Below, piece by piece: positions 25,576-34,870 of a DNA stretch of 54,254 nucleotides. Source of the DNA: Spirochaetaceae bacterium (GTDB taxonomy: Bacteria > Spirochaetota > Spirochaetia > Treponematales > Treponemataceae); assembly GCA_017622235.1 (NCBI GenBank), contig JAGARN010000008.1, positions 1 through 54,254 of the forward strand, written 5' to 3'. The notes beneath the pieces were generated by a model that saw nothing but the letters and a program-made list of their open reading frames with translations, did not search any database and was not told the origin of the DNA. The translations under genes and the position numbers were made by a program. The number at the start of each line of letters is the position of its first letter. Positions within the stretch are counted from its first letter, which is position 1.

Positions 25576-25630
25576 ATCTTCAGATAAGTATTTGTAGTTT
25601 AATTAACAAAAAGATGTGTCATATCCTAAA

Positions 25631-25704
25631 TGGGCGATACTGGAATCGAACCAGTGACCCCAAGCGTGTCATGCTTGTACTCTAACCAACTGAGCTAATC
25701 GCCC
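25631..25704 (-). tRNA. tRNA-Val (GAC)
   Basis: The reverse strand folds as a full cloverleaf. Acceptor GGGCGAT pairs with ATCGCCC, the D arm has GCTC and GAGT, the anticodon stem is CAAGC/GCTTG with loop ATGACAC, and the T arm is ACTGG-TTCGATT-CCAGT. Position 33 is T and the anticodon reads GAC, giving valine. The discriminator is A, and CCA is not encoded. It has its own promoter upstream on the minus strand. Confidence 0.95.
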
Positions 25705-25723
25705 TAGGATTAATAATATGTGG

Positions 25724-25752
25724 ATTCTATCAGAATTGGTGTATTTAGTCAA
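25724..25752 (-). promoter_or_regulatory. Promoter of tRNA-Val
   Basis: On the minus strand TTGACT (25752-25747), a 17-base spacer and TAGAAT (25729-25724) lie about 20 bases before the mature tRNA 5' end. Confidence 0.7.
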
Positions 25753-25791
25753 CATTAAAAAATGGACTTAAAAAATAAAAAAGGAAAAACA

Positions 25792-26592
25792 ATGTTAAAA
25801 ATCGTTTTTTTTGCTGAAACTGTAGACATTTACAGAGATTATGCACTGAATCTTGAAGACAAAGGCATAAATTATTGGACAGCTGATACTTATGGAAACC
25901 TTCAGCGACTTATGGTGCAGTTGCGTCCACAAGTATTGTTTATGGACTATCAAATGTTTGACCATGAATTATTTGATGTAAGGTCGTATATTCAACAACA
26001 AGAACCTGATTTAGTTGTTTTGTTTTTTAATTATGAAGTACCACCTAAGTTTGGTATGCTTATAAAGTGGCAAGATGATATGAGTTTTTTTTATAATAGG
26101 CAATATACCGATGAACTCGATGATATTTTGCATTTTGCGGCAGGTGTTGAGCCCTATGTGGAAGAACTTCCGCCACCAACAAAGTTGCGTACAGCACAGA
26201 ACTTTTTAAAAGATGCAAACAAAGTTTGTGGCGATATTCAAACAATCTTACCGGTAACCAATGTAATAGATACTTCCAGTTATGATATATCCTTTTCTTC
26301 AAAGTTATTTAAGGTTAAAAAGCATTATGGGCTTGGGTTTTCTGAATATACTTTATTGGATTTTTTTTACAAAAATATGAATCGCATAATTACACTGCAA
26401 CAAATGATGGAATTATTGTGGAAGCAACAGTCTGAATCTCATCTTAATACACTATATGCATATATTCATGAGTTGCGTTCCTTTTTGCAAAAAGAAGATA
26501 CCAAAGTTCAACTCATTAGGGTAAAAAAAGGATGCTACAGTATGATTGCAGCAGAGACAGGCAAGGGGGATAATGCAATCACTGTTAGTTAA
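25792..26592 (+). CDS. OmpR-type winged-helix regulator with atypical receiver
   Basis: This 266-residue protein has two parts. Residues 1-120 look like a receiver domain, with VLFMDYQMFD supplying a possible phosphorylated aspartate, but the usual acidic pair near the start is replaced by KIVFFAETVD. Residues about 165-260 are a winged-helix DNA-binding domain of the OmpR/PhoB kind (FSEYTLLDFFYKN, LNTLYAYIHELRSFLQ, LIRVKKGCYSM). The start at 25792 follows AAGGA by 6 bases. No histidine kinase is next to it. It may work without phosphorylation. Its 3' end overlaps the convergent kinase gene by 8 bases. Confidence 0.75.
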   Translation: MLKIVFFAETVDIYRDYALNLEDKGINYWTADTYGNLQRLMVQLRPQVLFMDYQMFDHELFDVRSYIQQQEPDLVVLFFNYEVPPKFGMLIKWQDDMSFFYNRQYTDELDDILHFAAGVEPYVEELPPPTKLRTAQNFLKDANKVCGDIQTILPVTNVIDTSSYDISFSSKLFKVKKHYGLGFSEYTLLDFFYKNMNRIITLQQMMELLWKQQSESHLNTLYAYIHELRSFLQKEDTKVQLIRVKKGCYSMIAAETGKGDNAITVS

Positions 26593-27496
26593 TTTTCATG
26601 TGGCGACAATTTTTATTGAATTGTTCTTCTGTAAGTGAAGCACCACTTACGCTGACAACCGCCGCAGCAACCAAGTTTGCTCTTCGTACTGCTTGTTCAA
26701 GAGGAATAGCATACTTTATTGAAGAAATTATAGCCCCTAAGTGTGCATCCCCTGCACCGATTGTGTCTTCTATCTTTGCGGGAACACCTGGAACAAGGAA
26801 GGATTCGTTGTTTTCTATACAGAATGCTCCTTTGCGACCTAAAGTTGTAATTATGCGATTTTTTGTTAGTGAATGAAGTTGTTTTGTGGCTTCTTCTGGG
26901 GATTTAACTCCCATAAACGAAGTTACTTCCTTGTAATTCATATGGAATACAGGTTTTAAAGCAATCATTCTATCCATTAAAGGTTTGGGAATTTTTGTAA
27001 TTCTTGGACCAGGTGCAAAAAAAACTAAATACTCTGGATGTTCTTCTAAATAACTAAGGATTTCTTCTCCGGTTGGTTCTTCTAATTCAATTCCGCAAAC
27101 AAATACAGAATCTACAGTTTCTGGGTTGATTTTATTCATCCATTCCTTGTGAAATATATATTCTGCTCCATGGTGAGATAAAAACGTTCGTTCTCCTGAG
27201 GAATCAACAATACAGTAGCAACAGCCGTTTGGTATATCATGTAATTTAATAAATGGTTGTACTCCTTCAAGCTGAAGTTGTTTATCCACAAAATCGCCAA
27301 AGACTCCAGAACCGACAGGGGAACAAAGTATGTAGGGTGTTTTTGTTAATTTTAAAATGTGCGATACGTTATACGCACAACCGCCTAGCTGCTGGTGTTG
27401 AGAAATAATATTTATGTCTTCGCCAGAAACAGGCAACCGTGGTACTCTGATAACAATATCAGTAACTGTTGAGCCGATAACAAGAGTATTTTTCAT
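26585..27496 (-). CDS. PfkB-family sugar or nucleoside kinase
   Basis: This 303-residue protein is a ribokinase-type kinase. The N-terminal GGCAYNVSHIL word near residues 38-48 is the first PfkB signature. DTIGAGDAHLGAI near 248-260 is the second and contains the catalytic aspartate and anion hole. It should phosphorylate a small sugar or nucleoside in the cytoplasm; the substrate cannot be read from the sequence. Short for PfkB but complete. It has a leaderless-type start and stands alone as a unit. Confidence 0.85.
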   Translation of the reverse strand: MKNTLVIGSTVTDIVIRVPRLPVSGEDINIISQHQQLGGCAYNVSHILKLTKTPYILCSPVGSGVFGDFVDKQLQLEGVQPFIKLHDIPNGCCYCIVDSSGERTFLSHHGAEYIFHKEWMNKINPETVDSVFVCGIELEEPTGEEILSYLEEHPEYLVFFAPGPRITKIPKPLMDRMIALKPVFHMNYKEVTSFMGVKSPEEATKQLHSLTKNRIITTLGRKGAFCIENNESFLVPGVPAKIEDTIGAGDAHLGAIISSIKYAIPLEQAVRRANLVAAAVVSVSGASLTEEQFNKNCRHMKIN

Positions 27497-27503
27497 AGCT
27501 ACA

Positions 27504-27509
27504 ATTCTA
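27504..27509 (-). promoter_or_regulatory. -10 box of a leaderless PfkB-kinase transcript
   Basis: On the minus strand TAGAAT (27509-27504) ends 7 bases before the ATG at 27496, the same geometry as at 6483-6496. No good -35 is seen at 16-18 bases upstream, and no Shine-Dalgarno site is present. Confidence 0.5.
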
Positions 27510-27560
27510 ACACGGTTTATTTAATATTTCTACATCTTTTTCCAAAAAAATGTTTTTATC

Positions 27561-28649
27561 TCAGTTTATAATAAGATTCCAGTTATTAGAATCTTCCATA
27601 GTACCGTACTGAGTACCCTTTAGAATTTTCTGGAGTTTTTCACCGAGTTCGCCAGGTTTTCTTTTATTAAAAACTTTTTCTGTGCCTTTGTGCGTAAGGC
27701 TTTCTATAGGTGTAATTCCAGCCGCAGTACCTGTAACAAAACATTCTTTTGCAGAAGACATTACTTCATCAATAGAAACAAGACGCTCTTCTACTGTTAC
27801 ACCTTGTTGCCTAGCTAGGTGAATGACACTTGCTCTAGTTATTCCCGGAAGAATTGTATCTGCCAATTCTGGAGTTACTAAAGTTCCATTTTCTAACAAA
27901 AAGAAAATATTACAAGAAGAACCTTCTTGAATATATTTTTGTTCAGTAGCATCAAGGTAAACGACTTCCATGTAACCTGCGTCTTCAGCTTCTTTTTTTG
28001 CTAGTGCAGAAATAACGTAGTTTGATGCACATTTTATGAAACCAGTACCGTGAGGAGTTGCTCTTATACGGTCTGTTGTAATAGCTTTTGTGTTACCGCC
28101 CTTGAAGTATGAAGAGACACTGGTTGCACAAATAACTACATACGGTTCTTTTGCTATTCCAACACCAATGGCTGCTTCGCTATTCATATATGGACGCATA
28201 TAGACTGCACTAGCAGTTGCAAAATTGTCTTTTTCCCAAGAGTTGTCGTAGATTGGAACGTAACCAAGGGCGGCATTTTTGCGGATAAACTCTACAGATG
28301 CCTTTAAATACATTTCTTCTGGAAAGGGAGGGCAATAAAGACCTTTCATTGAGTTAGCGAATCTTTTTGCGTTTTGATCTGGTCTAAAAATGCTAATCTT
28401 ACCATCTTTCCTAGGATATGCTTTCATCCCCTCAAAGCAACCATAACCGTATTGGCTTGTGTATGAAACTGCCGGAATTCCAAGTTGGTTACGTTTTGCA
28501 AAAACCTTTTGCTGGTCAGATTCTTTCATTTTTTGCAATTCTTCGTAGGATATATCATCAGACTTAATCCATTGTTCCCGCCAAGTTTTTGTTATGCTGT
28601 CATATCTAGCTAAATAGGATATAGGATACATTTCTAAGTTAAAAGCCAT
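27561..28649 (-). CDS. ilvE: Branched-chain amino acid aminotransferase
   Basis: This 362-residue PLP enzyme makes the last step to valine, leucine and isoleucine. It is of the longer class IV type II form. Words are YGYGCFEGMKAYP near residue 67, the PLP lysine in GTGFIKCASNY near 205, YLDATEQKYIQEGSSCNIFF near 230-250 and TGTAAGITPI near 310. GGAGGG lies just before the ATG. It fits with cimA, ilvD and ilvB elsewhere in the window. It follows pyk by 88 bases on the same strand and seems to have its own promoter. Confidence 0.95.
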   Translation of the reverse strand: MAFNLEMYPISYLARYDSITKTWREQWIKSDDISYEELQKMKESDQQKVFAKRNQLGIPAVSYTSQYGYGCFEGMKAYPRKDGKISIFRPDQNAKRFANSMKGLYCPPFPEEMYLKASVEFIRKNAALGYVPIYDNSWEKDNFATASAVYMRPYMNSEAAIGVGIAKEPYVVICATSVSSYFKGGNTKAITTDRIRATPHGTGFIKCASNYVISALAKKEAEDAGYMEVVYLDATEQKYIQEGSSCNIFFLLENGTLVTPELADTILPGITRASVIHLARQQGVTVEERLVSIDEVMSSAKECFVTGTAAGITPIESLTHKGTEKVFNKRKPGELGEKLQKILKGTQYGTMEDSNNWNLIIN

Positions 28650-28678
28650 TTTTCCCTCCGTAAATTATTATTAGTTAC

Positions 28679-28708
28679 ACTATACCACATTTTAGTAAAC
28701 AGTGTAAA
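28679..28708 (-). promoter_or_regulatory. Likely promoter of ilvE
   Basis: On the minus strand TTTACA (28708-28703), an 18-base spacer and TATAGT (28684-28679). Transcription would begin about 25 bases before the ATG, leaving room for the GGAGGG site. Confidence 0.5.
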
Positions 28709-28737
28709 GGTTTGTACAATTCTGTAGCAAATTGATT

Positions 28738-30540
28738 TTATACGATTCCTTCGTAAACAAGTAGCTGGTTGCTATCTATTGTAACGGCAAGTCCTGATTC
28801 AAGTTTCTTTGAGGCACCAGAGGCATCTGTAAGCCACACAAGTTTTGGGTTTACCATGGAAAGAAAAGAATCTGGTATTTCTGAGCCATTTTCTGCAACA
28901 ACACCGTCTACAAGCCGCAAAATTGGGATGTAATCTTGTGTGAGGTTGGGGCATACCAATATTTCATTACTTGTGTTCTTTAGCATATTGAATGCGTCTA
29001 AGGCTGATTTAACTCGTAAAACTTTTCCGCTAACTTTGGGGTACAAAGGATTTGCTGCACCGCCACCATTTCCTCGTACAAGGACTGTTCCTACAAGTAA
29101 AACCCGTACTGTATTCAGCATAAGGGGACTTAATAATGGGATTCCTGCGGCTAAGACTACTCTGTCAGAAATATTGACCACTCCTGCGTCTAAAGCGGTT
29201 TTTATTGCGTTTTGTACCATCTCGTCTGAATCGTCAGCCATTTTTGTATGCAACGGAATTACTCCCCAAAACAACATAAGTTGGCGAGCAACCATAGGGT
29301 CTGGAGTAACGGCTATTACAGACTGTTCAGGGCGGAATTTACTTATCATTTGTGCGGTATGCCCTGAAAGAGTTGGAGCAATAATAACCATAGCTTTTAC
29401 ATCCCTAGCTGTGGTATATGCATTTCTAGCCATAATCATTCCAATATTTCCAGATGAAATAGAAGAGTTGCTTAAATCCTGAGAATTCATTTTGTTGCAA
29501 AATTCTTGTGAATCTTCTACGGATATGGCTATTTTTGACATTGTTTTTACGGCTTCCACAGGATATGATCCGTTGGCAGTTTCGCCTGAGAGCATAACTG
29601 CATCTGTACCGTCAAAGATTGCGTTTGCAACATCTGTAAGTTCTGCTCTAGTTGGGCGTGGATTTACAATCATGGAATCTAACATTTGTGTTGCAGTTAT
29701 TACAGGTTTGCCAAGACAACGGCAAATACCAATTATTTGTTTCTGTACCAAAGGAATTTGCTCTGTTGGTAGTTGTACTCCCAGGTCTCCTCTGGCAACC
29801 ATTATTCCATCTGCTGCTTCCGCTATTTCTTGTATATTGTTTACACCTTCTTGATTTTCTATCTTTGCAATAATTTTTGCTCTTGAGTTTATTGAATCCA
29901 GATAGCGGCGTATTTCATGTATTTCTGAGGCAAAACTAACAAAACTTGCGGCAATAAAATCAACATCTTGTTTCGCCCCAAAGGCTAAGTCTGCTTTGTC
30001 TTGCTCATTTATTATTGGTAACATTGCATGAAGTCCAATAAGATTTACATTTTTTTTGCTGCCTATAGTACCAGTATTTTTAGCAATACAATTTACAGCA
30101 TTCCCATCGCTACTTATAACTTCTAGTTCTAACAAACCGTCTGCAATTAGAATTTTTATTCCAGCAGTTGCTTTTTTAGGTAGTTCTTGCCACGTAACCG
30201 ATATCCTAGCTGGTTCTTGGCCTTTTGCAGCAATAGTAGGTTGATTATCAACAGTAACGATAACTTTATCCCCAGCGTTTATTGTTACTGTTTCTCCGTT
30301 TAGAACAGTACCGGTACGAATTTCTGGACCTTTTGTGTCTAAAAGTAACGCAACAGTTCTGTTTAGTTTTGCAGAAGCCCTTTTTACTCTGTCCATAGCT
30401 TCTTTGTGGCTTTCATGAGTTCCATGAGAGAAATTGAATCTTGCTATGTTCATTCCAGCTGAAACAAGTTGCTCAACCGTTTTATCATCTGAAGTAGCCG
30501 GTCCCATAGAACAAACAATTTTTGTTTTTCGTGTAAACAT
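28738..30540 (-). CDS. pyk: Pyruvate kinase with extra C-terminal domain
   Basis: This 600-residue glycolytic enzyme makes pyruvate and ATP from phosphoenolpyruvate. The start TRKTKIVCSMGPAT, the ARFNFSHGTHESH word near 33-45, LLDTKGPEIRTG near 66-77 and VARGDLGVQLP near 248 are standard. The standard protein ends near residue 475. The last 120 residues resemble the mobile phosphohistidine domain of PEP-utilising enzymes, ending ...AVTIDSNQLLVYEG. The region equivalent to the histidine motif (about 525-545, ILRLVDGVVAENGSEIPD) shows no histidine, so it is likely structural or regulatory. AGGAAG lies 6 bases before the ATG. Confidence 0.95.
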   Translation of the reverse strand: MFTRKTKIVCSMGPATSDDKTVEQLVSAGMNIARFNFSHGTHESHKEAMDRVKRASAKLNRTVALLLDTKGPEIRTGTVLNGETVTINAGDKVIVTVDNQPTIAAKGQEPARISVTWQELPKKATAGIKILIADGLLELEVISSDGNAVNCIAKNTGTIGSKKNVNLIGLHAMLPIINEQDKADLAFGAKQDVDFIAASFVSFASEIHEIRRYLDSINSRAKIIAKIENQEGVNNIQEIAEAADGIMVARGDLGVQLPTEQIPLVQKQIIGICRCLGKPVITATQMLDSMIVNPRPTRAELTDVANAIFDGTDAVMLSGETANGSYPVEAVKTMSKIAISVEDSQEFCNKMNSQDLSNSSISSGNIGMIMARNAYTTARDVKAMVIIAPTLSGHTAQMISKFRPEQSVIAVTPDPMVARQLMLFWGVIPLHTKMADDSDEMVQNAIKTALDAGVVNISDRVVLAAGIPLLSPLMLNTVRVLLVGTVLVRGNGGGAANPLYPKVSGKVLRVKSALDAFNMLKNTSNEILVCPNLTQDYIPILRLVDGVVAENGSEIPDSFLSMVNPKLVWLTDASGASKKLESGLAVTIDSNQLLVYEGIV

Positions 30541-30558
30541 AGTATACTTCCTGATTAT

Positions 30559-30587
30559 AGTATATTGATTTTGATAATAGTCGTCAA
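30559..30587 (-). promoter_or_regulatory. Promoter of pyk
   Basis: On the minus strand TTGACG (30587-30582), a 17-base spacer and TATACT (30564-30559). It leaves a short leader that carries an AGGAAG ribosome binding site, in contrast to the leaderless promoters. Confidence 0.7.
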
Positions 30588-30707
30588 ATATTGGTAAAAT
30601 TTGTTTATTTTTTGTTGCATACTGGATTATGTGTTGTTTTGTGGTTATAATATGCTAAGAATAATGACACTATGTAGCTATAATTAAGTATCTTTCACGG
30701 AGGTCTT

Positions 30708-31724
30708 ATGTTAAAGAAAATATATCTAGTAATTTTTTGTGTTACTTTACTAAGTATAGGAAACTTAGGAGCAGAAATTGTTCCCGGTAGTGAATTGATT
30801 TTTAGAATCACTAGTCCAGAAATGCTCACAGGAGGATCTTCCGCTTGTGGTGGCGGTTTGTTTTCTGCTGGTCCTAGCTCAATTAGTGTAAATCCAGCCC
30901 TTCCGGCAGGTGAGCAGCGTGTAATGCTGAATTTGGGATATACAATTCTTTTACAGTCGAAAGACGAAATGTCTGTAGGAAATGCTGGACAGCTTGCTTT
31001 GTTAATTCCTTCTAGGTGGGGAGTTTTTTCTGTGGTTGCTGAAGGTGCTTTTTGTGATTTAGATCCCATAAAATTAGATAATGTTTTAACTCTTAGGGCT
31101 GGATTTGCAAAAGACATAAATGAAGAGCTATACGCTGGAGCTGCAATTAGTGGTGGAGTACGGTGGGGAAAGGAAACGGATTGGGCTTTAGCTTTGAATT
31201 TGGGATTTGTATATCACTGGGGTAATTTAGGCTTTTTGCAGGATGTAAGAATTGCTGGTGCTTTAATGAATTTAGGAAAGCCCTATGTAAGCGGATTACC
31301 TGCAATAGGCTCTCCTAAGGTAGGTATTGCAGGTACTCTGTTTACCGTTGCAGGCGGAAAACTTGTAGGTGGTTTTTCCGCAGATATTTCAGCTCCGCAA
31401 CTGTTGAATATTGTATTTGATGCTGGGTTGCAGTTGCAAATTGCTGAAATTATTACGATAAAGAGTGCTTGGCAATTTAATATGAAAGAGCAATTAGAAG
31501 GTCACAAAAATTTAATGCCGTCAGTTGGTCTTGTCTTTAAGTTTGGAATTGACTCAAAGGACAACCAATTCTTAAAAGAAAAAGGTTGGCAACAAAGTGA
31601 AGTTACGGCTAGTGGTGCTTGGCAAAAACTATACGACGAAATACACGCTGCTTCTGCTGGCATTTCAATAAACTTGGGCTTAAAAGATATAGAAGCTCCA
31701 GAAATAATTCTGTGGGGAGAATGA
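30708..31724 (+). CDS. Outer-membrane barrel protein (UPF0164/FadL-like)
   Basis: This 338-residue protein has a signal peptide cut near residue 22 (NLGAEIV). The mature part has the GLFSAGPSSISVNPALP opening near residues 48-64, as in treponemal UPF0164 and FadL-like barrels, and a strand-rich body with frequent glycine. It probably sits in the outer membrane and may pass hydrophobic compounds; substrate unknown. GGAGG lies 7 bases before the ATG. The next gene starts 4 bases after the stop, so they are co-expressed. Family assignment is a resemblance, not a confirmed hit. Confidence 0.7.
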   Translation: MLKKIYLVIFCVTLLSIGNLGAEIVPGSELIFRITSPEMLTGGSSACGGGLFSAGPSSISVNPALPAGEQRVMLNLGYTILLQSKDEMSVGNAGQLALLIPSRWGVFSVVAEGAFCDLDPIKLDNVLTLRAGFAKDINEELYAGAAISGGVRWGKETDWALALNLGFVYHWGNLGFLQDVRIAGALMNLGKPYVSGLPAIGSPKVGIAGTLFTVAGGKLVGGFSADISAPQLLNIVFDAGLQLQIAEIITIKSAWQFNMKEQLEGHKNLMPSVGLVFKFGIDSKDNQFLKEKGWQQSEVTASGAWQKLYDEIHAASAGISINLGLKDIEAPEIILWGE

Positions 31725-31728
31725 TAAC

Positions 31729-34700
31729 ATGAGGAAAAGTTTTTATATTAGCTTTGCTTTAGTTTTTTTTGGGATTTTGTTTCCTGTTGCGGCTCAAAAG
31801 GAAAGAATTTATATTTCACCAAATAATGATGGTGTGCAAGACGAACTTACTGTACCTCTTTCTGTTTCTGATAAACGATACATAAAAGAATGGAGTTTTG
31901 TAATAACAGATCAAAGTGGAAATGTTGTAAGAAAAATTGGCAACAAAATAAAGTTTCCAGAAAAATTAACTTTTAAAACTTTTTTCACTCGGCTTTTTGA
32001 AGAAAAAAAAGGTGTGGACATACCTTCATATGTGGTATGGGATGGAACATTTGATTCAGGAGAAATTGCACCTGACGGTTTGTATTTTTATTATTTTACC
32101 GCCAGCGATGATAACGACAATATTAGTAGCACAAATCCATTAGAGGTTTTTGTAGACAATACTCCGCCTGCAATTCAAATTGCTCAGCCTGCTTCTGATG
32201 TGGATAAGATTTTTGGAGAGGGTGCTAAATCTACTTTTGAAATTAATCAAGAGGGTTCTGCCGAAGATTTATGGCAGGCGGCTTTTTACAATGTCGCTGG
32301 AAATCCTGTTAGAACTTTTCAATGGAAAGATGTATCGCCAGCCTCTTTCCATTGGGATGGTTGTAATGATTCTGGTGTTCCAGTTCCAGATGGAGTATAT
32401 TCTTATAGAATATCAGCCATAGATAGGGCTGGAAATAAATCTCCTTTAGCACAGGTTTCAAATATAATCTATTCCGCCGAAAAGCCCGGTACAAATATTG
32501 CAATAAAAGGTAGTCGATATTTTTCTCCAAATAAAGATGGAATTCAGGATACTGTTTCCTTTGATGTAACAATTCCTAGTGGTAGCAAAACAAGTGGCAA
32601 CAGGTTGGTAAAATGGCAAATAGCCATAAATGATGCTTCTGGCAATATTGTTAAAACCTTTGCTGGAACAGATGATGCTCCTGCAATATTGACATATGAT
32701 GGAACTGATTCTTCTGGAAAAATACTACCAGACGGTTCTTATCAAGCTGTAGTTACTGCCTCTTATCTTAATGGATTTGTTCCAGAACCTATACGCTCAC
32801 CTTTATTTATTCTGGACACAACATTGCCTGTAGTTTCTGTTAGAGCTACGGATTCAATCTTTTCTCCTGATGGGGATTCAAGAATGGATACACTTCAAAT
32901 AGTTCAGGATACCTCTAGAGAAAAGGAATGGCGTGGTCAAATCCAAAGTCAAGATGGAAAACCGGTTAGGGATTATCTTTTTGGTGAACTTCCAGATTCT
33001 TCCTTTGCTTGGAACGGATTAAATAATGATGGCGGTCTTTGCGATGATGGCTTTTATACTTACAGGTTGTACACAACAGACTTAGCTGGAAACAGTGCTG
33101 AGGCAATTACAGCTGCATTTGAGCTTAACACAGGGACAACAGAAGTAATTCTTACAACTCAACCTGTGGCTTTTTCGCCAAATAACGACAAGGTTCAAGA
33201 TACGGTGACATTAACTCCTGTTGTCAAAACCCAGAGTGGTATTGCTTCTTATGAACTTAATATAATGGATTCACATGGAGAAGTGGTTAAAACATTTAAA
33301 GAAGATAGAGCATTGCCAACAAGGTTTACATGGAATGGACTAACAGACGAAGGTTTGCGTTGTGCAGACGGAATCTATACTGCTTCTCTTGAAACGGTTG
33401 CAAAAAACGGTAGTGTTGCAAAGACAACAGCACCGGCTTTTGAACTTGATACTGTGTTACCTTTGGTGGAGTTAAGCGTACCTTATACTCTGTTTTCACC
33501 TGATGGCGATAGTAACAAAGATGTAGTACCTATTGAAATTTCTTCTTCTAAGGAACAGCGTTGGATTGGTCGTATAGAAACCCAAAGTGGTGCTTTAGTT
33601 CGCGAATATATTTGGGAGGGGAATGCACAATCCTTTGATTGGGATGGTACTGATGAGTCTGGCAACCTTGTAGAAGATGGAGAATACAACATTATTGTTT
33701 CATCTCAAGATGCTGCAGGAAACACGGGGTCTGCAAAGATACAAAATCTTACCCTAGATGTTAGAGAAACAAAGATTTATCTCACTGCATCAGAAGAAGC
33801 TTTTTCTCCTAATGGAGATGGTTTTAAAGATTCCCAAGTATTTTCTATACGAACAACATTGAACGAAGGAATAGAAACTTGGAGTTTTGAAATAAAGGCA
33901 ACAGATGGAACAACTGTTCGCTCTTGGAATCAAAGTGATAGTCCAGATGTTCCTGCTACAATCACTTGGGACGGTGTTACCGCTACTGGAGCTTTGGCAG
34001 AGGGCAGTTACACGGCTTTACTTAATATTACTTACACCAAGGGAAATAAAGTTTCTGCTGCAACTGCACCTTTTATTTGTTCTGCAACTCCGCCACAGCT
34101 AATGGTAAAAACAGCTCCAGTATATTTTAGTCCAGACAATGATGGCATTGATGATGACCTTTTTATTTCACTTTCTGCTAAGTCTGCTGTGGCTCTTAAA
34201 AATTGGAGTTTTACAGTTTATGACCCACAAAATGGAAAAGTATTTTGGTCAAGAACGGGCGGTTCAGCTGTTACAGAAAGAATGGTTTGGGATGGAAGAG
34301 GTAACAACGGAGAGCTTGTTCAATCTGCTACAGATTACCCATATACCTTTGCAGTTACAGATGAACTAGGAATGTCATCACAAGTTAGTGGTTTAATTTC
34401 TGTGGATGTGCTTGTAATAAGGGTAGGGGATGTTCTTAAGATACAAGTTCCGTCTATAATCTTCCGGAGTGATAATGCAGACTTTAAGGGTCGGGATGAA
34501 GAGCCTAAAAATGGTTTGGAACAGTCGGTAATTGATAATAATGTGCGTGTAATTAAGCGTATTGCAGAAATTTTGAATAAATTCAAGGATTATACTGTAC
34601 GTATAGAAGGACACGCCAATAATATTACTGGCACGGAAGAAGAAGAAACTTCAACAGCTAATGGCAACATTCCTCTTGTTCCTTTATCAGAAGCTAGAGC

Positions 34701-34851
34701 CGAAACAGTAAAACAAATGCTAATTGACTTTGGTGTTTCTGAAGCAAGGCTTTCCACTGTAGGAATGGGTGGTAGGCAGCCTGTTGTTCCTAGAGAAGAT
34801 AGAGATAACTGGTGGAAAAACCGCAGAGTTGAGTTTATACTTAACAAATAA
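31729..34851 (+). CDS. Large repeat protein with C-terminal OmpA domain
   Basis: This 1040-residue exported protein has a signal peptide cut near residue 23 (FPVAAQKE). Seven loops of the type FSPNxDGxxD recur near residues 26, 265, 382, 486, 590, 695 and 805 (ISPNNDGVQDEL through FSPDNDGIDDDL). Each opens a FlgD-Ig/gliding-type beta sandwich, with matching FxWDGxxxxG turns; the loops look calcium-binding. The last 100 residues are an OmpA-type peptidoglycan-binding domain (VRIEGHANNITG near 957, LSEARAETVKQML, NRRVEFIL). It likely links the outer envelope to the cell wall. It shares a transcript with the barrel gene before it, and a strong terminator follows. Confidence 0.85.
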   Translation: MRKSFYISFALVFFGILFPVAAQKERIYISPNNDGVQDELTVPLSVSDKRYIKEWSFVITDQSGNVVRKIGNKIKFPEKLTFKTFFTRLFEEKKGVDIPSYVVWDGTFDSGEIAPDGLYFYYFTASDDNDNISSTNPLEVFVDNTPPAIQIAQPASDVDKIFGEGAKSTFEINQEGSAEDLWQAAFYNVAGNPVRTFQWKDVSPASFHWDGCNDSGVPVPDGVYSYRISAIDRAGNKSPLAQVSNIIYSAEKPGTNIAIKGSRYFSPNKDGIQDTVSFDVTIPSGSKTSGNRLVKWQIAINDASGNIVKTFAGTDDAPAILTYDGTDSSGKILPDGSYQAVVTASYLNGFVPEPIRSPLFILDTTLPVVSVRATDSIFSPDGDSRMDTLQIVQDTSREKEWRGQIQSQDGKPVRDYLFGELPDSSFAWNGLNNDGGLCDDGFYTYRLYTTDLAGNSAEAITAAFELNTGTTEVILTTQPVAFSPNNDKVQDTVTLTPVVKTQSGIASYELNIMDSHGEVVKTFKEDRALPTRFTWNGLTDEGLRCADGIYTASLETVAKNGSVAKTTAPAFELDTVLPLVELSVPYTLFSPDGDSNKDVVPIEISSSKEQRWIGRIETQSGALVREYIWEGNAQSFDWDGTDESGNLVEDGEYNIIVSSQDAAGNTGSAKIQNLTLDVRETKIYLTASEEAFSPNGDGFKDSQVFSIRTTLNEGIETWSFEIKATDGTTVRSWNQSDSPDVPATITWDGVTATGALAEGSYTALLNITYTKGNKVSAATAPFICSATPPQLMVKTAPVYFSPDNDGIDDDLFISLSAKSAVALKNWSFTVYDPQNGKVFWSRTGGSAVTERMVWDGRGNNGELVQSATDYPYTFAVTDELGMSSQVSGLISVDVLVIRVGDVLKIQVPSIIFRSDNADFKGRDEEPKNGLEQSVIDNNVRVIKRIAEILNKFKDYTVRIEGHANNITGTEEEETSTANGNIPLVPLSEARAETVKQMLIDFGVSEARLSTVGMGGRQPVVPREDRDNWWKNRRVEFILNK

Positions 34852-34870
34852 TTTTTGAGTTTTTATTTTA

